Below are positions 35,508 through 46,814 of a DNA stretch of 64,000 nt, one piece after another. How positions within the stretch are numbered: position 1 is the first letter of the stretch; every line of letters starts with the position of its first letter. The notes under the pieces were generated by a model. The model worked only from the letters and a program-made list of their open reading frames with translations, was not told the DNA's origin and searched no databases. Origin of the DNA: Canariomyces notabilis (Eukaryota > Ascomycota > Sordariomycetes > Sordariales > Chaetomiaceae); contig NW_027041861.1 of NCBI RefSeq assembly GCF_033297395.1, forward strand, positions 1 to 64,000, in the 5' to 3' direction. Both the position numbers and the translations under genes were made by a program.

Positions 35508-38500
35508 TTTGGCAGATTGGGATTTCAGGGGTAAGTGGAAAGTTGAGCTCTGGCTCGGGAGATTGACATTAAAAGAGCATATACAGCACAGAACAGGACA
35601 ATGTCTGCCGAACCACGATGAGAAGATGGATTCGCGAGTATGTCTTGACTTTATTTATCGTGGTACTAGAATCGTGGCCCAGTTGCTGGTACTCACCCGA
35701 CATTGAGCGTCGTACCGTACAACGTAGCTCACAAGCGACATCATGAAGACGCCAACCGGGCATCCAAGACCCGACGATTTCACGAAAGCCCATTCAACTT
35801 TTACTCCAGTAAGCTGGGATCCACGGTTCGATATCCAGTAACGTGTCTTTCACCAAGGGCCAACTGAAACCTCTAGTCCAGGACAAAGGGCTGAGTGGTT
35901 GTCGATCTTCAGTCCTTCGACAATCTAGGGCTCCTCATGTGGTCAGTGAAGGTGAAGAATGGTGAGACCATGACGAGACCCCGAGAAGGGCTCCATCGTG
36001 CGGTCATTGCCCGTCATTCGGGGTGACTATCACTCGTGGACCCTCGACGAGTGGCAGCCGAGACCACCGCAGGTGACACACTAGGGGCATGACCTGGTTC
36101 TCAGCGTCTCGCCTGAACCATGGGATGTGGATCGTAGGGGAATCTAGAGTAGTACTTCGTGGGCTTAAGGCTCCTGGTGATCCACATGGCGTGGAGAAAA
36201 GGGGCTATGCCACTAACGACCCCTGATGGCGCTTGTGTAGGAGCCCTGCGAGGTCGCGGAATTAGCTTTGGATCTTGATATCACACAACTGTAAGCGCCG
36301 TCAGATCTGTTTCTGTTCTAGACATAACTGCGGCGTCAAGATGTGAAAATCTTTCCAAGGCTGGACGCGGTACTTTCCGCTCACGTAGGGGAAAACAAGT
36401 GCGGTCGCTGAAAAGGGGCGTGGAGAGGCACCCAATCATGCGCTTCTTCGAGAAGCAACCTGCAAGGCGGCTGTCTCACCACCACATTCGAGAGAGAGCA
36501 GAGCCGCATCGTCATGTGGTACAGGATTGAAGGTCGGGCTAAGCAACGGTGTGGGAGTGACGCTACGGTGCGGCGAGAGGCGGTCCCCTGTGTGACTTGT
36601 TTGCCTAGGTCGGCGGCTTTGCCAAACCTAACGCGGCGTCGTTGGCAGTGCAATTGGCGAGGCGCTTCGAAGCATTTCGTTGAGTTGGAGCGGGGCCTGG
36701 TCTTCCAAGTTTCGCCGAGAGGGTGTACGGTCTGGCGGTGTAGGCGACCCTAAGCGCCGGACTAAGCAAACAGGTTGCCGGGATCGACCTGCTTAGCCTC
36801 GCGATCGGACCCCAAAGGATGAAGCGCCAATATCAGAAGCAACTATGGGACCAGGACCAGGCTCAGCAGGCTAGAGGGTGACTGCCAGGAGAAGGGCTTT
36901 AACATATTTGAAATACGACGCCGCCGGCATGAAACAGCCGCTTTGACCTTGGGAGCTTCGGTGCCGGGATGGTAACTCGGGCCGCAGCCTCGGCCGCACA
37001 CTGCGTCGATCCCGATTTGAAACTTGGCTACCTAAGATAACATCGGCTTGTCCTTGCTCAGAGCAGCTAGAAGATTAAATAAGAAGTCGGCTAGGTAGAA
37101 CAGGAAGAATGCACTATAACGGTGGCAGCAATAAACAGTGTTGAAAGGAGATGAACGTTGGAAATTTCCAGGTATGGGCTCAGGGGAAGATCAGTAACAT
37201 CATGATAATAAAGGCTCCATATCTGCATGTGCAATCTGGCAGCATCAAGAGCCGTGGTAATGGATTGTTGAATTTCTCACGATATCTACTCAGATAGGTA
37301 GGCTACGATGTCACGACGAGTTAGTAGGTGCTCAACTAGGTACTTGGACGTCAACCAACCTCTCGTAGTAAGATACACTCTGTGACTGAGGGTTTGGGAG
37401 CCCAGCCCAGTTCCGAACCTTGAAATGTCAAAACCTTGGGTTGATGTGTCCAAGCTATGGATGTTCTGTTTGTGAGTGTGACCTGTGAAGTGAAGGACTT
37501 GAAAACAAAGGTGGATTTGGAAAGTCTCATTGATTTCCGTAGTTGTGCTCAGGAGGTGTTGGGTTGTAACGTTAACTCAGTAATGACCAGGAGAGAGATA
37601 GGAGTTAGTACGTAATTTAGGTTCGTCGGCAGCCAACTGCAGCAGACTGGTATTTTTTCTTACCTCTTGGTCCTGATTCCAGCCCCCCAGTTTCTGATCT
37701 TGTTAGTAAGTTCCTGCTATCCCGTGGGCGGCAACATTGATTCCTCATTCCTGGCGAACTTCAGGTTAGCCTGCATTATATACGTACATGCAGCAGTTTT
37801 GTGTAACTGCAGTGCCCAACTTCGAGGAACATCGTATGCATCGTATCTCGCAAAGTTGAGGCAACGTCCTGATAACAATGCAGGTTCAAACCCAACCGCA
37901 TGAAACGAACCCAAGAGTCGAGTACTGCCTGCTCAAAGTGACTTCCTAGGCAGGCACAAGGCAGCAAGTACCGTCCTGCGGGAAGCCCGCTCCAAAAGCT
38001 TCCTTGAGACCTTGACAAACTCAGTGACTCTAGCCACTAAGTATGACACCATCGTCATCTTATGCACGTTTTCGGTGATCTGCATTTCTCAGCAGCGACC
38101 TAAATCGGGTTCCCGCCATCGGGGCCCTCAGTAAGATCCACCGAGGTGCCGGTGCCCCGCGCCAAGTGATCGCTTGCAGGACTCAACATCGGACTCTCCC
38201 GCAACATCCAACCGCATAACGCTATCGCCTGGCCCTAGGCGCAACAATAGGGGCAGTGTTGAAAATGTCAACCTAGGCATTGTTGCCTGCCGCATTATGC
38301 AAGTACAGTAGGTAATTAAATTACCTGTACAATCCATACATAAGGTAGGTGCGGGCGGGTGCGGCGGGCGGGTGCGCCCCACCATGGCCTTTAAAAACCC
38401 CACGATCACCACCCCGTCCAAAAGGTGCAAGACCCCTCCTCCCTGCCGACCTCCACTCACTACTGCGACAAAGCAGACCGACCATCTGAACTCGACCCCT

Positions 38501-38532
38501 ACAAACCCTGAAACCCCAACATATCCCCAAAA
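35508..38532. other. Gene-poor stretch of about 3 kb
   Basis: No gene is supportable. Frames near 36381-36753 overlap on both strands and match nothing. Near 38305-38334 is an imperfect palindrome (aggtaattaaattacct). TTTAAAAA at 38390-38397, about 140 nt before the thioredoxin ATG, and the CA/CT-rich leader from 38400 to 38530 look like that gene's core promoter and 5' untranslated region. Confidence 0.4.
38390..38397 (+). promoter_or_regulatory. TATA-like element of the thioredoxin gene
   Basis: TTTAAAAA lies about 136 nt before the start codon and is followed by a pyrimidine- and CA-rich leader without ATG before 38533. Position and composition fit a core promoter; this is inference only. 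Confidence 0.35.
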
Positions 38533-38952
38533 ATGGCCGACAAAGTGCAACACATCGACTCCCTCGCCTCTCTCAAGTCCCTCACGGACAGCACCAAATA
38601 CGTGGTCCTCGACTTCACGGCCGTGTGGTGCCCGCCGTGCAAGGCCATCGCGCCCATCTACGCCAAGCTGGCGGCCGAGCATGCCGTCGAGGGCAAGCTG
38701 GCCTTTGGCAAGGTGGACGTGGACGAGGCGCCCGAGGTGGCCAAGCAGTTTGGCGTGACGGCCATGCCCACCTTCCTGTTTCTTGTCGACGGCGAGCTGG
38801 CCGGCGTCGAGGTCGGCGACAAGGTCTCGGGCGGCGGCGCGCAAATGGTGGAGGACGGCAGCACAAAGATCGCCTCGATACGCGGGGCCGACCCAAAGAA
38901 TCTCGCCGCTGTTGTCCAGGAGCTCGGGAGGCTGGCCAGGGAGGAGGCCTGA
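38533..38952 (+). CDS. Thioredoxin-like protein
   Basis: This intronless 139-aa cytosolic protein starts MADKVQHIDSLASLKS. The active site is TAVWCPPCKAIAPIY, with the redox pair in WCPPC where classic thioredoxins have WCGPC. Other core features are VVLDF, FGKVDVDEAPEVAKQFGV and the cis-Pro TAMPTFLFL. A C-terminal extension of about 30 residues (GADPKNLAAVVQELG) resembles the fungal thioredoxin-like subfamily. It should reduce disulphides on partner proteins; the Pro change may alter redox potential. The gene is strongly GC-rich at third positions, which suggests good expression. Confidence 0.92.
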   Translation: MADKVQHIDSLASLKSLTDSTKYVVLDFTAVWCPPCKAIAPIYAKLAAEHAVEGKLAFGKVDVDEAPEVAKQFGVTAMPTFLFLVDGELAGVEVGDKVSGGGAQMVEDGSTKIASIRGADPKNLAAVVQELGRLAREEA

Positions 38953-39600
38953 GTCGGTGAGTGAGCGTCTGTTAGGCTTATTTCGGTCCTGGTTAGAACG
39001 GAGATCCCGACGGCTGCGGGGAGATGCTGACTTATGGGCTGTTTAGGGCGCCTATACCTTGGGTAGGACGTTCTCGTTCTTCGGACTCAGACTGTTATCC
39101 GGAGGATGAAGGAGGACTCAATGAAGGAGGAATGCCGTTGTAATAACGGTGCTTTCGGAAGGATACCATGGGATCGACAACTTCCTGATAGAGGAACATG
39201 GCAATGGACCTGCGTCCCAAGCCCATTTCCAATACATTACTCAATTAGTTTGGGCAAACTTTCCTGAGCTGGAAATACAAATGTATGTACGCCGACAATG
39301 CTTGACCGACAGAAGTCCCCGTGTAAGTAGACACATGCGTGCGGCATATTTTGTCGCAGCTAAACCCAAACCTGCGGCCCTGGGATATTTGACTATAGGA
39401 ACAACAATTTACCCAAGCATTGCATACTATCCAGTACGCTGTGCACGAACGCCATGCCAAATCCGCAGACGAATGAGCACCGCGCCGTTGAGCCACTCCG
39501 TGCCTCCCATCTGGGGGCTTCCCGCACCTCCCGCATGCAAGCTTCTGTTCTCCACTGCGCTTCCTCGCCCTGAACTCTTTGCCGGCGCAACTGCGGCACG
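38953..39600. other. Intergenic between convergent genes
   Basis: No gene is recognised. Overlapping frames at 39149-39787 are antisense to the WD-repeat gene end and are not credible. Confidence 0.4.
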
Positions 39601-42600
39601 TCATCTCCGTGCCGCCAGCATCGCTTCTTCCCGAGCCTGGCCGGTGAGGTCCGAGCTCAGCCGGTTCAGGAGTTGCCGGAATGGCGACCCTTCGTGGCTG
39701 ACACGCACCGCGTGCATGGACGAACGGCCCCCTCCATCATGTCCCGCTCCACCGCCACTGGGTGGCTGGGCGGAGCTTCCCTCATAGTCGGGGCTTCCTT
39801 CTTGTCCAGGCGATGCCGAAGGCCCCGGACTTCGTCGTCGAGCATCGTCAGTCGACCCCCTGACTTCCCCTTCGTCGCCCGAGGTATTTGTCTGACGCCG
39901 AGATGCAGATAAAGACAAGCGGCCGCCACTTCCCCGCCTACGTCTACCGTTCAAACCCTGAGTAGAGGAGCTTGCCCTAAACCCCGTGATTCCGCGCCAC
40001 CGATTCAAATTCCAGAACGACGAACTCCCGCCCGCAGAGTCCAACTGCTGCCGCTCACCATCGTCTGCGGCGTGAAAAGTGAAGCTCGGCGTCGGGGGAC
40101 ACAACGGTCCATCATCTTGAGAGCTCCGCCTATCGCTGGCTGGCCGGTCCTTGAACAACCGCGCCGGGGATTTCTCTGGTGGGCTGCTATAAGTGCTCAT
40201 TGTGGGACTTGTCACCGTGCTTTCTCCACGAGCTCGAGCTGGCGAGTGGCCAAAGTATGGCTTCTTCCTTGCCTCTCGCGCCGGATTGGCGGCAGAGTTC
40301 AGCGATGTTCTACTGGCTTTGGCCGGGCTGATGGACCGCTCGCTGGGAGCTGGGGTGCCCCCGCCGTTGAGCAATCCGCCGCCGCGCCTGTCACCGCCGT
40401 TCTCAATGCCTTGACGCCAGCTTAGAATGCGTTCCGGGTGTCCTCCAGTGGCACTCAACTGGAGAGAACCAATCGTAATCGGTGCGATGGACTGGCTCAG
40501 CGAACCCCTCCGGCTGTGCACCGTACTGCCGGCACTGGTTCGGGTCAGAACACTGCCACTTCGGCCCAGCCCGTGGCTTATGAAGCCGTGAGCTCCAAGC
40601 TTGCGGCTGAATGTGCTGCCAGTCTCCCAAGAATCATGCTTGCGCTTAGCAAAGGCACAATCCTGCCGGAAAACCTTTATAATCCCAGTGTCACCCGTCG
40701 TAACAATGATGTGCCCATCATAATGGGTTGACCTCGCAATATAAGCCGCGCTGGGCTCCGGGCGCTTCACTGGCTCAGCGGGCGCTGGCTTCTGTGTGTC
40801 GTTGGTCACCGCCACTTGACTCGCTGCAGCGCTCGCGGCTTCTTCGAGGCTCTGAAGCAACACGGGTGGCGGATTGCAAAGGTCGTAGATAGGATCACCA
40901 CTCTGTCCAAGAAGCATCCTGGTTTTTGTTGGCGCAAATAGCGCCGTTGTGACAATCTCACCATGCGCCTCGAAATATTCACAGGGTGACTTGTCCTTAT
41001 CTGTAACTACGGCGGCGTGGCCAGTAAGGTTCCAGATAAAGGTGTTTCGGTCCTCGCTCCCGCAGATCACGTACTTTCCGTCGTCAGAGAATGTTGCGGC
41101 GATTTGGCTACACAAATTCTCGTGTCCCTTGAACTTCACCTCCAACGACTTGTCACGCAGATTATAGATGCGTATTCGGCTGTCGTTTGATGTAACCAGG
41201 ACTCGGACTTCTCCGCTGTCTGGGGAATCTGAGGCCTCGGATACTGAGCCAGAGTTTGGCAAGTTTGACGACGCCAGCTTGGTCGGACTTGGCGGCGGAA
41301 TAGCCACTGTTTGTATACCGGTGATCTTGCTTCCCTTGGCATTTCTCCCCCGAGAAGACCGTACGTGAACCTGAGAGGTCAGGTTCAGTCCTTCAGTTTC
41401 ATAAAACATGCAGAGCCCGTTGAGGAGGCCTGCTATCGCAACCTTTCCGTCTGGAGAGAAGGCGACAGCCGTGACAAGGTCCGGGAGCTGGGCTGAGAAC
41501 GCGACAGCCCTGTCCGGGATACTCCACAGCCGTAGCATGGTGTCCAGGGAGCCAGCCAGAAAGAAGCGATCGTCTCGGGGGTGGAAGGCGAGTCTAGTCA
41601 CAAAGTCTTTATGCTTGAATGTGCAAAGACACTCATCTCTGCTAAGATGCCAGAGTCTGACCGTCTTATCCATGGACGACGATAGCAGGAAGTTGTTCTT
41701 GCTCCAACTGAGGTCGAGAACCTCGCCAGTGTGTCCTTGAAACTCCTTGATAGGTTGGTCCCTAAAGACAGGCGCACTAAGCCTCTCTCCAGTGCCGCCA
41801 CGGGCAGCCTCGTCTTCCTCATAAGCCCGACGCTCCTCGGGGGTGGATAGGACAGCCCACACCCTGACCACGTGGTCTCGCCCTGCCGAAGCTAGGTATC
41901 TCCCGTCCTTGCTGAATTCTGTGGCCCAGATAGCACCGCCTGTCCTGGTCAACCTTCTGTCGCTTGTACCAGCGACGCTAACCGTTACCTCGGGGTTCTG
42001 GCCTGTCCGCTCGGCAATCTCGTGATCGTCTCCCCGCGGACGTGTCCCGACCAACTCTTGGGCAAGAAACATGCGGTTGAACTCGCGCGTCTTTTTATTG
42101 CTCGATCTTATTCGTATGTATCGCGGTGGCTCTTTGTGGTGCGGAACGAACCCCCCACCCACCAGGGGGCTGGCTGGCGACTGGCCGAAGACACGGGCAT
42201 CAATGCCGCCCAATCGAGCCTCGTTACCAAACTCGGAATCCGAATCAAAGTCTTTGGGGTCCTTCTTTCGGCCACCTCGAATGTTTAGTCGGCTAAGGAA
42301 CGAGCTTCGGCTCCTGTATCATGTGTGGTACGCGACATGTCAGTTGTCGGTGGACAAGATGCCGTCAAGGGCTACTCTGGAGGGCATACCTCTTGTGGCC
42401 GGCCGCCTCACCCACGGCGGCTGCATTTTTCGCTGATAGATCGGAGCTGGGCCGGGCGAGGCCCTCGGCCATTTGGGTAAGGCGCTGCGGAATGGATATG
42501 TCGGTAGTGGTATGAGCCCTCAAGGTCAATATATGCTACACGGGAAACTGTCAGCGTCTCCCTAGAGAAATATTGGTAGAAGTGCGTTAAAGCCCGGGCC

Positions 42601-42912
42601 CTGTACCTGCGACAATGGGTCAATGGTCGAGGAGCCGGACGGTTGGAGGGGAGGTCGTGATAAAGTCCCGGTAGAAGCTACGTCGACAGTACTTCCAGCG
42701 CCGTTGCCGGTGCCAGGGATCGATGCGATATCGTTACTCGGCTTGTCCGCATCCTCGATCTCGGCTCCGCCTTCCTTCCGTCCGTCCTTCTCTTTCTGAA
42801 GTATTGTGTGGCTGCTCCGAGAGCGTCTCGAGGGGCTGCTTTTACCAGGGCTGAAGGACGGCGGCGTCGGCACACTCTGGGTCTGGGCGCCTGCGGATGC
42901 ATGTGCTGCCAT
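39601..42912 (-). CDS. WD-repeat protein of the WDR44/Dgr2 type
   Basis: Exons 42912-42607, 42535-42390 and 42313-39601 give about 1054 aa. The first 200 residues are Ser/Pro-rich and likely disordered, ending in RSSFLSRLNIRGGRKKDPKDF and FNRMFLAQEL, a block kept in the family just before the propeller. WD40 repeats follow: AIWATEFSKDGRYLASAGRD, FQGHTGEVLDLSWSKNNF, FLLSSSMDKTVRLWHLS, FKHKDFVTRLAFHP, RFFLAGSLDTMLRLWSIP, then KFKGHENLCSQIAATFSDDG and YVICGSEDRNTFIWNL, and a late HYDGHIIVTTGDTGIIKVF. The last 350 residues are Ser/Arg/Gly-rich. Mammalian WDR44 binds Rab11 and works in recycling-endosome transport, while yeast Dgr2 is linked to glucose-analogue resistance; the role here is inferred from family. 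Confidence 0.87.
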
Positions 42913-43569
42913 GTTAGGATGCTTTCGCGACCCAAAAAAGAAATAACGTTAAGAGAGTTGGTTATACGCGTATAATACCGTATAGGATCGTATAATATCG
43001 TACACAGGAAGCTCAGTGGAGGGGAATCCACCGGCCGGCCAGACTGCAACTGCAGCAGCGCAAAAGGGTCCCGGGTAGTTGCACAAAGTAGCGTTCGCAA
43101 TCAAACTACATGAAAACAGGAATAGGTAGGGTGCTCCATACACAGTAATGACCTGGAAAGACTTACCTCCGGCGTCAGCCAGGCTGGCTGATCTCGGCAA
43201 AGACCGTGATGATAATGTGCCGAGCGTTCTGCGCGGCGACGGGGGTTCACCGTTAACGTCACTGCTGGATCCCCCAACTCGCGGAGAATTCTCGTGTTGT
43301 CGCTCGGATGCTGGCGTGGCGGCCTTTAATGTAATTGTCGACCAGATGCCCGTCATAATCCCAATATGCAGACATGTGAGCCACAGGCGCAACTGCCGAT
43401 GGCCCTCTCCTGTGCAACGACGGTTGGTGAACGCGAGTTTGCGACAGGGCTGCCAGAAACTCCTCGGACTTGGGTGCCTAGGCGTAACTTAGAACCCGGA
43501 CCTGATGACGCGCGTTGCTTGACGCATGTCAATGCAGGCCAAAAACTGCTGCAAGAAGCTAGGTAGGTA
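42913..43569. other. Intergenic, upstream of the WD-repeat gene
   Basis: The stretch contains the WD-repeat gene promoter side, with tataatacc/tataggatc AT-rich words near 42970-43000. The open frame at 42949-43392 (-) has no family signal. It ends at the TA dinucleotide that flanks the transposable element. Confidence 0.4.
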
Positions 43570-43662
43570 CCCGTGGCCCGCCCCACTTATCCCAGCATTG
43601 GGCGACCCATGCCCAGGCTAATTGGTGCTCTACAGCTCAACGCGCAGGTCAGCTCAATGCGC
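43570..43662 (+). repeat. Left terminal inverted repeat
   Basis: The 93 nt is complementary to 44758-44850 with only a handful of mismatches. It is far more GC-rich than the interior. Confidence 0.88.
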
Positions 43663-44174
43663 GATTTTTCATTACTTTTGCAATATACCACTAAAACCAT
43701 AGCAAATTTAACTATTTAAAGCAGTAAAAAAGCTCTATAGAAATGGGTATATATTAGGAAGCTAATTAATTATATTAGAAGTTTTCTAGAATAAAGGTAG
43801 CTATTGCTATATATATCCCTAAGTATTATCTCCAACTGTTAACTACCTATTCAACTACTATACCCCCCTGTAGAACTATAATGAGCTATTCTAAATATAA
43901 AACAAAAGAAGAGCTGAAAGAATACATCCTCTAGGAAGCAATAAAATATCCTAAAGAAAACCTAGAAGTGAAGCTAGCTATTATTATATAGAATTATAGA
44001 GTTTATCAAGATAAGCTTTATTATTGCTTATAGGATATTAGACCTAAGGATACCTATTATAGCCTAATAATAAAGTTATTATTAGCTTAAGAAGTTGCTC
44101 TTTACTAGGATATTAACTAGCTTAAAGTAGTTAATCTTATAGTATACCTTTACTTTATTACTACTATAGCTAAC

Positions 44175-44588
44175 TGTTATGAACAGACTTTACTAGCGGC
44201 CAGGCATGGTCACAGCCGCAGTGCGGGGAGCCGCGGCAGCCAATCGCTCGACTAACTAATTAGAGTGGATTACTAAGAAAAGAGAGTGAGCTAATATAAA
44301 GGATCACTGGGATTATGAAGTGAGCTAGGTGAGCCAGCACAAAGATCACTAGAATCAAGGAATGATCTTCGAAGACAATCATTAGTATATTAGATAGCTA
44401 GTTATTCCCTTGAAGGACCTGCCAGAAGTTCTCCAGTAAGCAATGCAAGCAGTTGTGTATACTACTGTGTGAACACTTGCTTGTGCCAATTGTTGTAGAC
44501 CCTTTGGCTCTACCGAACCTCACCCCGTCTAAGTCAACCTTCAGTCTGAGGAGTCCCTTTCAGTGGTAGGGGACCGAGATTCGTCACA
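44175..44588. mobile_element. Probable solo LTR nested in the DNA transposon
   Basis: The 414-bp block begins TGTTATGAAC and ends GATTCGTCACA, i.e. TG...CA ends with a short imperfect inverted match (TGTTATGAA / TGTGACGAA), as in fungal LTR retrotransposons. Its base composition is clearly richer in G and C than the AT-rich sequence on both sides. That sequence resumes after it, so the block appears inserted after the host element had decayed. I could not find a clean 5-bp target duplication (ctaac left, tctag right). Confidence 0.5.
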
Positions 44589-44757
44589 TCTAGGGCAAAG
44601 AACTATATAATAGTACTGCGCTAGGCCCTATAAGCTAGGTAAATATAGTTAATTAGCTTCCTAATATGTATTCCCAACTCTAGAAGGCGTTATAACTATT
44701 CAATCCAGCTAGTTGTAGGTAGTTTTGGTCAATCGTAGCCAAAGATGTAGGAAAACT

Positions 44758-44850
44758 GCGCATTGAGCTGGCCTGCGCGTTGAGCTGTCGAGCACCAATT
44801 AGCCCGGGCATGGGTCCACCAATGCTGGGATAAGTGGGGCGGGGCACGGG
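44758..44850 (-). repeat. Right terminal inverted repeat
   Basis: This is the partner of 43570-43662, ending ggggcacggg and followed by TA. Mismatches to the left copy are scattered single bases. Confidence 0.88.
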
Positions 44851-44852
44851 TA

Positions 44853-45596
44853 GTTGTCGTGGCTCGGCTCGGCTTTTTTATGTGGGTCCACTGTCCCCTA
44901 ACCTTAAGGTACCTAATTATGTCATCGACGGACTCGCGTCACTCAAGACCCCACGTTGTACGGTGGATTACAGTTCCGGGTTGGCCCAAAGTATTTCACC
45001 CGGCCATTGCACAACATTGTCCATGATATAAAACCGAGTAGTATACCTAGCTATAACTACTATGAGATGCCTAATGCAACGTCGGGAGATGGGAGGTATT
45101 CGACATTGGAGAACGGAACCGGAGAACGAGGGAAGACAAAGCTCCATTCCCGGTCCCGTCATGCCTCGGCTCCAGCCTTGAGTTCGGTAGGTTGCTCTGC
45201 CGGGCGGGGAGCTGCAGTGGGGCTCCATCATGATTCCAGCACCTGCCTGCCTCTGGGTCTTCGTAATGACCAAGCACCACCAGGTCCCGAGAGGCAAGAG
45301 AGATCTCCCTCCGTAGGGCCTTGGTGACACGACCCGGCACACCTTACACGTGTAGGTACCTGAGTCTGATGCATGACGATGCAGCAGTTGAGTCGCCATG
45401 GCAAATGCCGACACGGATCGAGCGATGACAGCTGCCGCTCATTTGTAAGTACGGATACTGAAGCATCAGACAGCACACCAGCAGCCTCCAATGCCGGCAA
45501 ACGAAGCTGTGTCACAGCATTCCGGAAATTTCACCGACACAAGTGACGGAGGGAAGGGAATCTCTCGAAAGTGGAAACCCAGGTCCTCTCAAAGGG
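44853..45596. other. Intergenic, no gene recognised
   Basis: The stretch runs from the transposon flank to the 3' end of the Dom34 gene. It has short overlapping frames only. accttaaggtacctaa near 44900 is one of the palindromic words common in this window. Confidence 0.4.
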
Positions 45597-46814
45597 CTAT
45601 AATATTGTAGTTCCCTCTGCCGATATTTCTACGTCTGCCGCCTCCTCGTCCTCGTCATCTTCGTCGAGATCGAGAATCGGATATGTCAAAATCGCCGCGA
45701 TCCCGCCCAGCGCATCCAACCGCTGGCCGCTCTCGTGGTCGCTGCTAAGCAGCCGGGCCTCTCCGCCGTCCTCCTTGACCTTGTCCACAAGAGCAACATA
45801 CTTTTTCCTCGTCGCCACGTCCATGCTTCTGAAGAGCGCATTATTGATCAGCAGAACCCCTCCTCCGCGGCCAACTGCGCCTTCAGCGATTGCCTTCTCG
45901 ACAGGTTTTGTCCCGTACCACGCCCTCCCGTCGTCCATGCGCAAGCGGTCGTAGAATTGGTCCATTAGCATCGTCTCGGTTGTAAACCTCGTGTCGCGCA
46001 TGGTCTTTTGCACTTCTGGGCTCTTGAGAACTTCGTTCAGGCTGTGGACGTGGCCGGTGCTGGAGTGTACCACGACCGCCTCCTTTGCGATGCGTTGCAG
46101 TGCCTTGTCAGCTGTCCTGGATGCCTCGGATTGCATGTAGGCACGGAAATCCTGGGCGACGAAGCCAGGGCTTGCAAGCAATAACGTCCGAGAGGTGCTG
46201 AAGTCGACAGCATTGCGCAGGGTTGACAACGTCTTCTCGTAAAAGGATGCCATTCCCCCCGCTGTGTCCTTTGATGATGCGCGCTTCTTCGGAATCGAGC
46301 TTTCGATGCGGTGCTTGACGATGGTTCGGATGTCGGTGATTAAGCAGATGTTGGCAAGGCCCTCCTGCATAACGACGGCAACCACCGCGTCGGGCCTGTC
46401 CTCGCTGAGCGCCTCTCGAAGTGTCTGCAGTGCCACCGAATCCCATCCGGCAATCTTCCACAATGTAAACTTGAGGTCTGTCTTTTCGTATCTTAGGGTG
46501 ATGGTGTGATGTTGGCCGACGCTCACCCACTCGTTCTCGTTGACGACGGTGCCCGAGACCTTCAGCTCCGACGCTAGGGGGTCAAAGAAGGTCGACTTGA
46601 CCTTGATGGACAGATTCGTGCGCACGCTCTTGACTGTCGCAGAACCTGTAGTCGTTGTCATGGTGACCTTGCGAAACGCAGGAGCGTTAACGACATCGCC
46701 CACGGCGATCAGATTGTTGGCATGCCACATGTCCTCTGGCTCCATGATGAGGAGCGAAACGCCGGCCTCCTCGTCGATGGCCTCAACGGTCTGCCTTTTC
46801 GATGCGAATCGCAT
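45597..46814 (-). CDS. DOM34: Dom34/Pelota ribosome-rescue factor
   Basis: With Hbs1 this protein splits stalled ribosomes in no-go and non-stop mRNA decay. The 405-aa frame is intronless. Domain 1 (residues 1 to about 130) has SLLIMEPEDMWHANNLI and SVGQHHTITL. Domain 2 (about 135-270) has VAVVMQEGLANICLIT, SIPKKRAS and LLLASPGFVAQDF, and lacks the GGQ of eRF1, as expected. Domain 3 (about 275-380) has VVVHSSTGHVHSLNEVL, AWYGTKPVEKAI and GGIAAILTYPILDLDED. An acidic tail (DEDDEDEEAADVEI) closes it. The first 20 residues are less like other Dom34 proteins, so a short upstream exon is possible; ATG at 46814 is the first in frame. Confidence 0.92.
   Translation of the reverse strand: MRFASKRQTVEAIDEEAGVSLLIMEPEDMWHANNLIAVGDVVNAPAFRKVTMTTTTGSATVKSVRTNLSIKVKSTFFDPLASELKVSGTVVNENEWVSVGQHHTITLRYEKTDLKFTLWKIAGWDSVALQTLREALSEDRPDAVVAVVMQEGLANICLITDIRTIVKHRIESSIPKKRASSKDTAGGMASFYEKTLSTLRNAVDFSTSRTLLLASPGFVAQDFRAYMQSEASRTADKALQRIAKEAVVVHSSTGHVHSLNEVLKSPEVQKTMRDTRFTTETMLMDQFYDRLRMDDGRAWYGTKPVEKAIAEGAVGRGGGVLLINNALFRSMDVATRKKYVALVDKVKEDGGEARLLSSDHESGQRLDALGGIAAILTYPILDLDEDDEDEEAADVEISAEGTTIL

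Larger units (their letters stand above)
43570..44850. mobile_element. Long-TIR DNA transposon relic (TA target, Tc1/mariner-pogo-like), 1281 bp
   Basis: The left end 43570-43662 and right end 44758-44850 are inverted copies (93 nt, roughly nine in ten identical), starting cccgtg and containing ccgccccacttatcccagcattgg. A weaker inverted match continues inward to about 43785 and 44640 (aggaagctaattaa), so the full TIR is near 210 nt. TA lies directly outside both ends (43568-43569 and 44851-44852), as for Tc1/mariner. The interior 43663-44174 is very AT-rich with many stops, as expected after RIP. A frame from 43881 (MSYSKYKTKEELKEYIL) followed by a degraded helix-turn-helix-like stretch faintly recalls pogo/Fot transposases, but is too decayed to be sure. 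A GC-richer insert, probably a solo LTR, sits at 44175-44588. Confidence 0.85.

Noticed and set aside
38128..38844. 238-codon open frame on - over the thioredoxin gene
   Set aside because: It overlaps the thioredoxin coding region antisense and has no recognisable domain.
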